Source: Actinomycetes bacterium (GTDB lineage Bacteria; Actinomycetota; Acidimicrobiia; Spongiisociales; UBA5794). From it: 64,000 nt of DNA. Under the pieces are notes generated by a model. It did not search any database and had not been told where the DNA came from. It worked only from the letters and a program-made list of their open reading frames with translations. Each line of letters starts with the position of its first letter. The stretch's first letter is position 1. Position numbers and translations under genes: made by a program. Location: positions 1 to 64,000 of the forward strand of contig JAHEJX010000214.1 of the NCBI GenBank assembly GCA_024638645.1. The letters are read 5' to 3'. Shown here in pieces: positions 38,358-46,657 of this stretch.

Positions 38358-39924
38358 TCCGAAGCTAGAACAGCAACCCAAACTCGGCCTCGGCCCGATC
38401 CTCGCCGGCGTCGTCGGCCTGCTGTTCCTCTTTCCGGCCGTCTACCTCGCATTCGGGACCATCGACCTCGGCGGCGACGTGTGGTCGACCGTGACCAGCC
38501 GGCGCACGCTCGTCCCCCTGCGCAACTCGATCGCGGTAGCCGTGGCGGTGACTGCCCTTGCCGGAACCGCCGGGACACTGGCTGCCTGGGCGGTATCCCG
38601 CACCGATATCCCGGGGCGACGACTGCTGAAGACGGTGCTGCCGTTACCCCTTGTCATCCCCTCGTTCGTTGGGGCGTCCGCATACCTGGCTGCGTTCGGG
38701 CCTGGAGGCCTGGTGACCTGGATTCCGCGGCCGAGTGGGTTCTGGGGTTCGACGATCCTGCTGAGCCTGCTCACCTACCCCTACGTCTACCTACCGGTGC
38801 TGGCTCGACTCACAACCACGTCTGCGTCGCTCGAAGAGGCCGCCCGCATGCTCGACGGCAATTTCGTCAACACCGCACGCAACGTGGTGTGGCCCCAGAT
38901 TCGCAGCACCGCCAACGCAGGCATGCTGCTCGTGTTCCTGTACGTGCTCAGCGACTTTGGCGCTGTGTCACTAATGCGGTACGACACGATCACACGCGCC
39001 ATCTTCTCTTCACGATTGTTCGATCGGGCCGCGTCACTGACCCTGGGCCTCGTCTTGGCGATCCTGGCTTTGATCGTCGCAGGGATCGGGCGCCGCACTC
39101 CGCCGCCGAGCCACGCTTCAGCTGGTGCCGCTGGACGCCAGCCCACGTATACGCTGGGCCGGTGGCGGCTTGCAACGTTCAGCGCGGTGTGGGCGCTGGT
39201 CGGAGCCGGGTTCGTCGTGCCGATCCTCGTGTTCTTGACCTGGGTGCTGCGAGGCTCGACGACCGTGGGCGTGGGCTACTCCGGCTTAGGCGATGACGTC
39301 GCATTCCTCGCGAGCCCGCTCTTGAACTCGACGGTCGCATCGGTCGTGGCGGCCGTCGTTGCCGTATTCGTCGTATTGCCGGTGGCATACGTTGCCGGGC
39401 GGCGCCGCCACTGGATCGGTTCTTGGGCGGCGACAACGGTTTCGTCGGTGTTTGCGCTTCCCGGCCTGGTTGTGGCGCTGGCCATCGTCTTCTGGGCTCT
39501 GCAGGCGCCCGGCCCGCTGGCGAGCTTGTACCAGTCGTTCCCTTTGTTGATCCTGGCCTACGTGCTGCATTTCGGAGCGCAGTCCCTCACCTCGTCTCAG
39601 GTGGCGGTCGCTTCGCTTCCCAAGGTGTTCGACGAGGCCGCGATGACGCTCGGGGCGGACGCAGCCAGGCGGTTCCGCACGATCGAGTTGCCTTTGATAC
39701 TGCCCGCAGTGCTGGCCGGCGGCGGCCTGGTGATGTTGTCGACCCTCAAGGAGCTTCCGGCCACCCTGCTGCTCGCCCCTATCGGATTCCAAACGCTCGC
39801 CACCCAGATCTGGGGCGCAGCCGAGGATGGGTTCTTCGCCGAAGTCGGAATCACCAGCCTCGTATTGATCGCACTGAGCTGGGCCCTGACTTGGCTACTG
39901 GTGCTTCGCAACCAGAAGGGTTAG
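38332..39924 (+). CDS. Fe3+-type ABC transporter permease (FbpB-like, two permease domains)
   Basis: Two BPD_transp_1-like EAA regions: LEEAARMLDGNFVNTARNVVWPQIRS and FDEAAMTLGADAARRFRTIELPLILPAVLAG. Confidence 0.92.
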   Translation: MQVASRLPDPKLEQQPKLGLGPILAGVVGLLFLFPAVYLAFGTIDLGGDVWSTVTSRRTLVPLRNSIAVAVAVTALAGTAGTLAAWAVSRTDIPGRRLLKTVLPLPLVIPSFVGASAYLAAFGPGGLVTWIPRPSGFWGSTILLSLLTYPYVYLPVLARLTTTSASLEEAARMLDGNFVNTARNVVWPQIRSTANAGMLLVFLYVLSDFGAVSLMRYDTITRAIFSSRLFDRAASLTLGLVLAILALIVAGIGRRTPPPSHASAGAAGRQPTYTLGRWRLATFSAVWALVGAGFVVPILVFLTWVLRGSTTVGVGYSGLGDDVAFLASPLLNSTVASVVAAVVAVFVVLPVAYVAGRRRHWIGSWAATTVSSVFALPGLVVALAIVFWALQAPGPLASLYQSFPLLILAYVLHFGAQSLTSSQVAVASLPKVFDEAAMTLGADAARRFRTIELPLILPAVLAGGGLVMLSTLKELPATLLLAPIGFQTLATQIWGAAEDGFFAEVGITSLVLIALSWALTWLLVLRNQKG

Positions 39925-40113
39925 ATAGCAAGTCTTCCCACCTGCGGTCGGCGAACGGGCTCGGCGGGACAACGACATATCGAATCTTCTCGCCTCGAGC
40001 GTCCCGTTCACATCGTGGAAGTTTCCCTCTCGCGGTGTCGCTTCTCTCAGCAAGGCATCACATGGAAGCACTACTCTCCGTGAGCGGTTGTCGCGAGGGC
40101 TGGAGGAACCCAA

Positions 40114-41445
40114 ATGAAGCGTCTTGGGATCATGAGTGCGGTGTTCATGCTCGCAATTGTCGGAATAACGCCGGCGAGTGTGGCCGGAGCCGGCGGTGGG
40201 CCGCCCCCGGATTACTTCGTGGACGAGGAAGCCCTTCCGTTCGACGCCCTTGCCGGAGCCACCGCTTATTGGGGAGTCCACAAGGGCGCCGGCTACCGCA
40301 TCGAAGTACCTGACAACTGGAACGGCGACCTCGTCATGTGGGCCCATGGCTTCCGCGGGACGGGTCTGGAGCTCACCGTCGACAACCATCCACTGCGCTC
40401 GCTGTTGATCCCGCTGGGTTACGCCTGGGCTTCGTCGAGCTACAGCCGCAATGACTACGACATTTCGGTCGGCGTCAAGGACACCCATGCTCTGGCGAAA
40501 CGCTTCAACGGCATCGTCGCTCAGCCCGACAAGGTGTACATCACCGGGGTCTCGATGGGCGGCCACATCACAGCCGTCTCGCTCGAGCAGTACAACACCT
40601 ATGACGGAGCTATCGCCGCATGCGGCGTAGTGGGTGATCACGAGCTGTTCGACTATTTCACCGACTTCAGCCTTGCCGGTCAGCAGCTGGGGACGGGCTC
40701 GTCGACCTTCCCAGTCGATCCAGCGCAGTACATCGGTGTCACGGTTCCCACCATCAAGGCAAATCTGGAATTGGTGCCCAACACCTTCCCGTTCACGCTC
40801 AATAGCACCGGCAAGGCTTTCAAGCAGTTGGTCGAGCTCCAGTCGGGTGGAGATCGACCCAACTTCGACGAGGCGTTCGCGTTCTGGAATTCGATCGACG
40901 GCAACACCGGTCCGGGGAATTTCCTGTTCGAGTTCGGCGCGGGAGATGGCACTCTCCCCCGCGCGCCGGGCGTCGCAGTCGACAACTCCGACACCGTGTA
41001 TCAACTCGATCTCGACCCAACGCTTTCGCCGGCTGAGCAGGCTCTCAACGACGATATCTTCAGGGTGAGCGCCGACCCGCAGACCCGGCGGCCCCAGGGC
41101 CTCGCCCAGGTGCCGACAATCACGGGCGACATCTCTGTGCCGGTGATCACCCTGCACAACCTGGGTGACCTGTTCGTACCGGTGCACAACGAAGTCGTCT
41201 ACGGCGAGCGCGTTGCTGCTCAGGGCAACAGCGACCTCCTGGTGCAGCGGGCAATCCGCGGTGTGCTGCACTGCGACTTCACGCCTGAGGAGTTCGGCAC
41301 GGCATTCATCGACCTGGTGACGTGGGTGGAGGCAGGCGTCAAGCCCGATGGGGATGACTTCCTCGACCCGGCTGCCGTTGCCGATCCGCTGTTCGGCTGC
41401 ACATTCACAGACGGGTTCCACTTCCTGGGGACACCCTGCCCCTAG
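40114..41445 (+). CDS. Secreted alpha/beta hydrolase-like protein
   Basis: Signal peptide; YITGVSMGGHITAVSLEQY (GxSxG-like); PVITLHNLGDLFVPVHNE. Confidence 0.75.
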   Translation: MKRLGIMSAVFMLAIVGITPASVAGAGGGPPPDYFVDEEALPFDALAGATAYWGVHKGAGYRIEVPDNWNGDLVMWAHGFRGTGLELTVDNHPLRSLLIPLGYAWASSSYSRNDYDISVGVKDTHALAKRFNGIVAQPDKVYITGVSMGGHITAVSLEQYNTYDGAIAACGVVGDHELFDYFTDFSLAGQQLGTGSSTFPVDPAQYIGVTVPTIKANLELVPNTFPFTLNSTGKAFKQLVELQSGGDRPNFDEAFAFWNSIDGNTGPGNFLFEFGAGDGTLPRAPGVAVDNSDTVYQLDLDPTLSPAEQALNDDIFRVSADPQTRRPQGLAQVPTITGDISVPVITLHNLGDLFVPVHNEVVYGERVAAQGNSDLLVQRAIRGVLHCDFTPEEFGTAFIDLVTWVEAGVKPDGDDFLDPAAVADPLFGCTFTDGFHFLGTPCP

Positions 41446-41466
41446 GACGCCGGGCTAGCGACACTT

Positions 41467-41570
41467 GTGAGGGCCGGCTTGCCGGCCCTCACTTCGTTGG
41501 AGCCTCCGGACACTGGCGCCGGCCGCAGTTTGCGAAGCAAACCTAGGGACGGGCCGGCGTGTGCCGGCCC
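41467..41570. repeat. Cluster of three perfect hairpins sharing a GGGCCGGC/GCCGGCCC core
   Basis: 41467-41492 GTGAGGGCCGGC-TT-GCCGGCCCTCAC; 41528-41542 GTTTGC-GAA-GCAAAC; 41551-41570 GGGCCGGC-GTGT-GCCGGCCC. Confidence 0.75.
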
Positions 41571-41591
41571 TCGTATACCCTGCGGTCTCGA

Positions 41592-42863
41592 ATGACAGAC
41601 ACCTCGCTCAAGAGCTTCGGCCAACGTCAGCTGACTGCCCTGCTCGCCATGCTGATGGCTCTTGGAGCTCTCGGCATCGATCTGATGCTGCCGGTGTTCG
41701 ACGAGATCCGGGAACATTTCGGCCTGGCGCCCGACGCCACCGACGTCGCCCAAATCGTCACTGTGTACTTCTTCGGAATGGCGGCGGCGCAGATCCTCTA
41801 CGGCCCCATCGCCGATCGTTACGGCCGCAAGCCGGCTGCCTTCCTCGGTCTGTCCATCTACGCGGTCGGCGCAGTCGGCAGTGCGCTGGCTCCGACCCTT
41901 CCCGCTCTGCTCGGAGCTCGGTTCGTAATGGGCATCGGCGCCGCGGGCGGACGCGTCGTCGCGGTCGCCGTGGTGCGCGACGTGTATGCGGGCGAACGCA
42001 TGGCCAGGGCGATGTCCTTCATCATGGCCGTGTTCGTCAGCGTGCCTATCTTTGCTCCGCTCCTCGGCGCCGCAATCGCCGCGGTGGCGCCCTGGCAGTG
42101 GCTCTTCTGGGCGTGTGCCATCTACGCAGCGGTCATTGCGGTCTGGACCATCCGGCTGCCGGAGACGCTGCGCGAGGAGAACAGGCGGCCCTTGCGTTTG
42201 CGGCCCGTCGTCGATGCAGCACGTGAAGTCCTCAGCCATCGCAGCGCGGTCGGCTACACGTTGGCGATGACATTCCTCTTCGGCGCCTTCACTTCGTACC
42301 TCGCCAGCTCGGAGCTCATCATTGGCGAGATCTATGGTCGGCCGACGCTGTTCCCATTCATATTCGGTGGCGTAGCCACGACGATGGGCATCGGCATGCT
42401 GACGAACGCTCGCGTTGTTGCGAGCCTCGGCGTGGCCCGGACGATCCGGGGCGCCATCATCGGTTACACGGTGTTGGCGTTCATCTTCCTTGGAATCACC
42501 CTAGCGACAGGCGGAAAACCGCCGTTCTGGCTGGCCATCGGCGGCATCAGCGCCATCCTCATCATGCACTCGACGATGATCCCGAACATCAACACTGCCG
42601 CAATGCAATCGCTCGGCCATATCGCTGGGATGGCGGCTGCGGTAGTCGGCACCGTGTCGCTGGCGGGGGGCGCCGCGCTTGGCTCGATCATCGATCGCAG
42701 CCTCGGCGACACGATCACTCCTTTCGTCGTCGGATTCGTGGTTTACGGCTTGATCGCGGCGGGGTGGGTCGCGTGGGCGGAACGGTGGGACAGTCATGTG
42801 AGCGGACGCGCAGTGCCCTCTGTTTCTTCTGTGCACGCCACGCTTGATGGTGACGCCGACTGA
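41592..42863 (+). CDS. MFS transporter, Bcr/CflA-like drug resistance family
   Basis: 12-TM-like; GIDLMLPVFDEI, GPIADRYGRKPAAFLGLSIY, GIGAAGGRVVAVAVVRDVY. Confidence 0.88.
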   Translation: MTDTSLKSFGQRQLTALLAMLMALGALGIDLMLPVFDEIREHFGLAPDATDVAQIVTVYFFGMAAAQILYGPIADRYGRKPAAFLGLSIYAVGAVGSALAPTLPALLGARFVMGIGAAGGRVVAVAVVRDVYAGERMARAMSFIMAVFVSVPIFAPLLGAAIAAVAPWQWLFWACAIYAAVIAVWTIRLPETLREENRRPLRLRPVVDAAREVLSHRSAVGYTLAMTFLFGAFTSYLASSELIIGEIYGRPTLFPFIFGGVATTMGIGMLTNARVVASLGVARTIRGAIIGYTVLAFIFLGITLATGGKPPFWLAIGGISAILIMHSTMIPNINTAAMQSLGHIAGMAAAVVGTVSLAGGAALGSIIDRSLGDTITPFVVGFVVYGLIAAGWVAWAERWDSHVSGRAVPSVSSVHATLDGDAD

Positions 42864-42928
42864 TCACCACGACGTCTAGGCACTCGAGCGGGGGATGCGC
42901 GGCAGGCCGCGACTCCGCTTCGGGTCGT

Positions 42929-45253
42929 CTAAGGGTCAGTCAGCAGCGCCTCGGCGTAGGTCTCATCAAGTGAGGCGTACAGCTCCTCCTCCTGTTCAAA
43001 GTGGAGCCGCAGCACGGCATGCAGCCCATACAGGAGGCGATGAAGGTCGCGCAGATCGGCCGGCTCCGGGCCGGATGGATGCAGGTCGGCGACGACACGA
43101 TCGAACGAGTCGATGAGGTGGAAGATCTCGCGATGCGAGCGGCTCATGGCCGCAAGGGGGTCCTCACCGTCGAGGCTGGCGGCGATCTCCGGGTAGATCT
43201 GCTGTTCGTCCGCTCGCTCGTGGGGCAGGATGACGTCGCTGAGGAAGCTGCGCATCGCCTTGAGTTCGGCTCCCGCCGCGGCCGGTTCGAGGCTCAGCAA
43301 GCGGTCGGCCGTATCGCGAATAGCGTCCAGGCGTGGCATGAGCTGGTCATGCTCGGCACGCAGCTTGCGGGACAGCTCGGGAGACAATGTCGGTCGGCGA
43401 TCGCCGCCTTGTCCGTCACCGAGGGCTCGAAGTGCGTTGCCGATGGCAACAATGTCGATGAGCTCCTGGGTTATGGCCCCGAGGATCGGAGCCAGCAGCC
43501 CGACTGCGGCGAAACCCATGGCGCCTAGCGACAGCCCCATTCCGATGACAACGCTCTGGAGAGCGATGCGACGCGACCGCTTGGCGATGTGGATGCCGTC
43601 GAGGACCCGGTGCAACCTGTCCACCATGATGACGACGTCCGCCGCCTCAGAGGAGGCACCGGCACCGCGAGCACCCATCGCCACGCCCACGTGAGCTGCG
43701 GCCAGCGCCGGAGCGTCGTTGATGCCGTCACCGACCATGACGGTTACGCCCTCCTCGGTGAACTGGCGCACTGCATCCACTTTTTCGGCCGGGGTGCATT
43801 CGGCGAGGACCTGATCGATCCCGATAGCAAGACCGACAGACTGGGCGACGACCGGGTGATCGCCGGTTGCCATCACAATCCGGGCCACACCGGCGCGGCG
43901 CAGCCCGCGGATCGCACGGGCCGCATCCGGCCGGATGACATCGTCAAACATGGCCGCGCCCACAATGTCGTCGTCAACGGCTACGAAAACCGTCATCGGC
44001 GCCAACCGGCCCATACGTCGCCGGAACTCTGATACCGCAGCCGACTCCGGACGACTCTCCAGAAGCCAATTGGCGTTGCCCACGCTGACTCGGTGGCCGG
44101 CAACGATGCCGGATATCCCGCCGCCTGGTGTTTCAACGACGTCGACCGGAAGTTCGAGGTCGAGGCCCCGGTCCTGGGCGGTCCTGACGATGGCGCGGGC
44201 GAGCACATGGCTCGAGGCCTGATCGGCTGAGGCCGCCAGGCGAAGGACCTCGGTTTCATCGAATCCGGGTGTGAAGGCCGTCACCGTGCGGAGGCTTGGT
44301 TCGCCGGCGGTAACGGTGCCGGTCTTGTCGAAGACCAGTACCTCGGCTCGCGCCAACGTCTCGAGTGGGCCACCACCACGGAAGATGATGCCGCGTCGCG
44401 CCCCGCGTGAAACGCCGGACACGATGGCGATGGGCACGGCCAGCAATAGCGGGCAAGGAGTTGCCACGACCAGCACGGCCAGCGCTCGAACCGGATCCCC
44501 AGACACAGCCCAGGCCAGGCCGGCGAGGCCAAGCGTCAGCGGCACGAACCAGCCCGCCCAGCGATCGGCCAGCCGCACCACGGGAGCCCGCGACTCCTGC
44601 GCGCTGCGCACCAGCCTGACGATTCCCTCGTACGTACTGGCGGCGGCCGTAGCCACCGCCTGGATCTCGAACGTAGCGGCGGCATTGACGGCGCCGCTAC
44701 TGACCAAATCTCCAGCCGGCCGCTCCACGGGCAATGGCTCCCCGGTGAGTGCCGATTCGTCCAGCACTGCGGGCCCGTCGAGCACGACGCCGTCTACCGG
44801 GACCACTTCCCCGGCCTTCACCATCAGCCGGTTACCGACCTCGACCGCGTCGATGGCGACGGTCACGACATCGTCGCCGAGGATCCGGTGAGCTATTCGG
44901 GGTGCCCTCTCCAGCAGTGCTGTGAGCTCGCGTTCGGCGCGACCAGAGGCGTATTCGTCGAGGAACTGGCCCGTCGCCAGCATGAGTCCGACGATCGCCG
45001 CTGTAAGGATTTCACCGAGGGTCAGAGCTCCGCCGATGGCCAACAGCGCAATCACGTCGATGCCGGGCCGACCCCGCCGCAGCTCTTGAATGATTCCGAC
45101 GACCAGTTGGCTGAGCGGAATGACGGCGGCGACGACGAATGCGGCGTCAGCCGGCCCGTCGGACCCCGCCAGCCAGAGGACACCACCGGCTAGAAGGGCA
45201 ACCACCGAGCCGATAAGGACTGCGAGTGATCTTCTTTTCATCGGGATTCTCAT
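42929..45253 (-). CDS. P-type heavy-metal ATPase, P1B-5-like (TPC motif) with C-terminal hemerythrin-like domain
   Basis: VVATPCPLLLAVPIAIVSG, VFDKTGTVTAGE, VGDGINDAPALAAAHVGVAMG; C-term EHDQLMPRL…LPHERADEQQIYPE…SHREIFHLI…LHFEQEEELY. Confidence 0.92.
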   Translation of the reverse strand: MRIPMKRRSLAVLIGSVVALLAGGVLWLAGSDGPADAAFVVAAVIPLSQLVVGIIQELRRGRPGIDVIALLAIGGALTLGEILTAAIVGLMLATGQFLDEYASGRAERELTALLERAPRIAHRILGDDVVTVAIDAVEVGNRLMVKAGEVVPVDGVVLDGPAVLDESALTGEPLPVERPAGDLVSSGAVNAAATFEIQAVATAAASTYEGIVRLVRSAQESRAPVVRLADRWAGWFVPLTLGLAGLAWAVSGDPVRALAVLVVATPCPLLLAVPIAIVSGVSRGARRGIIFRGGGPLETLARAEVLVFDKTGTVTAGEPSLRTVTAFTPGFDETEVLRLAASADQASSHVLARAIVRTAQDRGLDLELPVDVVETPGGGISGIVAGHRVSVGNANWLLESRPESAAVSEFRRRMGRLAPMTVFVAVDDDIVGAAMFDDVIRPDAARAIRGLRRAGVARIVMATGDHPVVAQSVGLAIGIDQVLAECTPAEKVDAVRQFTEEGVTVMVGDGINDAPALAAAHVGVAMGARGAGASSEAADVVIMVDRLHRVLDGIHIAKRSRRIALQSVVIGMGLSLGAMGFAAVGLLAPILGAITQELIDIVAIGNALRALGDGQGGDRRPTLSPELSRKLRAEHDQLMPRLDAIRDTADRLLSLEPAAAGAELKAMRSFLSDVILPHERADEQQIYPEIAASLDGEDPLAAMSRSHREIFHLIDSFDRVVADLHPSGPEPADLRDLHRLLYGLHAVLRLHFEQEEELYASLDETYAEALLTDP

Positions 45254-45344
45254 CCTCGGCCCGTCCCGGCCGGTTCCTCAGGGCGCAATGTCGCGGATGG
45301 TCATCGGCCATCACTTCGAAAATAGGACACGTGTCGTATGGCCA

Positions 45345-45360
45345 TGTAGAGGCAAAGGAC
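45345..45360 (-). promoter_or_regulatory. Shared upstream motif copy 1 (TGTAGAGGCAAAGGAC) 5' of the P-type ATPase
   Basis: Identical 16-mer at 49897-49912; 12-bp core also at 46499-46510. Confidence 0.5.
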
Positions 45361-45407
45361 TGTGACGCAGGCCGCCTAGACATGGCCGCTTCCCGCCCGA
45401 GCGCGCC

Positions 45408-46439
45408 TTACCGATCCAACCTCACTCGATGATGACTTGTGCCGAGGAGCTCGCTGCCTTCGAAACCGAAGAACTCGGAGCTGGCCATGAAGAAGATCCG
45501 CCAGCGTTGGATCCATAGCTTCGTGGCGTCGCCATAGACAGGCCGCAGTGCCGCCTCGACCGCCCGTCGGTTCTTGTCGAGATTCGCCAGCCAGGCGTCG
45601 AGCGTCTTGCGGTAGTGACTGCCGTCGATCCACCAAGTCTGCTCGAGCTGGTGCGGCTCGATCAAGCGATGGAACAGATGGTGTGACGGCATGACGCCAC
45701 CCGCAAAGAAATGGCGTGCCATCCAGTCGCCGGGACCGCGGTCCTCGAACTCCCACCAGTGTTCGACGTGGGAGAAGACATGGACGAACAGCGGGGCGTT
45801 TGGCGTCGTGATCTCGGTCAGGCGGTCGAGCAACGCCGGATGGTTGCGAACGTGCTCCATTGACTCGATCGACACAACGGCGTCGAACTCGCCTGCGACA
45901 TCAAGGCTGTTCACGTCGGCTCGGTGGTGGGTGACATTGGTGAGGCCCTTACCGGCAGCTCGTTTGCGAATGAAGTCGCCCTGCGATTCCGAATTGGAGA
46001 CCGCAACCACATCGGCACCGGGGAACCGTTCGCCGAGGTAGAGCGACATCGAGCCCCATCCGCAGCCAAGGTCGAGCACCCGCATGCCGTCCTCGATGCC
46101 CGCTCGCTCGGCGCTGAGGGCGAGCATGGCCTCTTCGGCGTCGGCAAGGTCTGTGGTGTCGTCTTCCCAGAGGCACGAGGAGTACTTGAGATGGGGTCCG
46201 AGGACGACCTCGAAGAACTCGGCCGGCACCTCGTAATGCTGTTCGTTGGCCTGCTCGGGAGCGAGCGCGATTGGGCCCGCATGCCAGCGGCGCAACACCG
46301 CGGCCCGCTCGGCGGCCGGCATGCCGGCCTCCTCCTTGAGGCGCTGCCGCACGACGTAGCGGCAGCCCTGCCGCAGGATGTGGTCCGGCAGGCCACGCTC
46401 TGCAGCGGCAATGGCGAGTTTGGACAGCTGATCTCGCAT
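45408..46439 (-). CDS. SAM-dependent methyltransferase, cyclopropane-fatty-acyl-phospholipid synthase-like
   Basis: NEQHYEVPAEFFEVVLGPHLKYSSCLW; VLDLGCGWGSMSLYL; VVAVSNSESQGDFI. Confidence 0.85.
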   Translation of the reverse strand: MRDQLSKLAIAAAERGLPDHILRQGCRYVVRQRLKEEAGMPAAERAAVLRRWHAGPIALAPEQANEQHYEVPAEFFEVVLGPHLKYSSCLWEDDTTDLADAEEAMLALSAERAGIEDGMRVLDLGCGWGSMSLYLGERFPGADVVAVSNSESQGDFIRKRAAGKGLTNVTHHRADVNSLDVAGEFDAVVSIESMEHVRNHPALLDRLTEITTPNAPLFVHVFSHVEHWWEFEDRGPGDWMARHFFAGGVMPSHHLFHRLIEPHQLEQTWWIDGSHYRKTLDAWLANLDKNRRAVEAALRPVYGDATKLWIQRWRIFFMASSEFFGFEGSELLGTSHHRVRLDR

Positions 46440-46498
46440 ACATAGAAGGTAACGGTGCGGCGGGCCTAGACGGATGACGGGCGGAAGCGGCACCCGCT

Positions 46499-46510
46499 GA
46501 GGCAAAGGAC
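46499..46510 (-). promoter_or_regulatory. Shared upstream motif copy 2 (GAGGCAAAGGAC) 5' of the CFA-synthase-like gene
   Basis: Exact 12-bp core, 60-71 bp upstream of the predicted start. Confidence 0.45.
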
Positions 46511-46657
46511 GAGGCGAGCAAGAGCCAGAGCAGCCAACCGCGAAGCCGAAGCCCAAGGCCTCAGTATCTGAGTCCGAGGCCGAGTCGACCTCTGCAAAGA
46601 AGTAGGCGGCGACAGCCGGCTCCGGGTGGCGGCGGAACAGGGAGACGAATGTTCCGT

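Noticed and set aside
39895-41421. 508-aa minus-strand ORF
   Set aside because: Antisense to a secreted hydrolase with a clear signal peptide and GxSxG-like motif; no recognisable domain.
46550-46600. Nested hairpins GGCCTC…GAGGCC / CTCAG-TAT-CTGAG in the CFA-gene upstream region
   Set aside because: Short stems in a compositionally repetitive stretch; no independent support for function.
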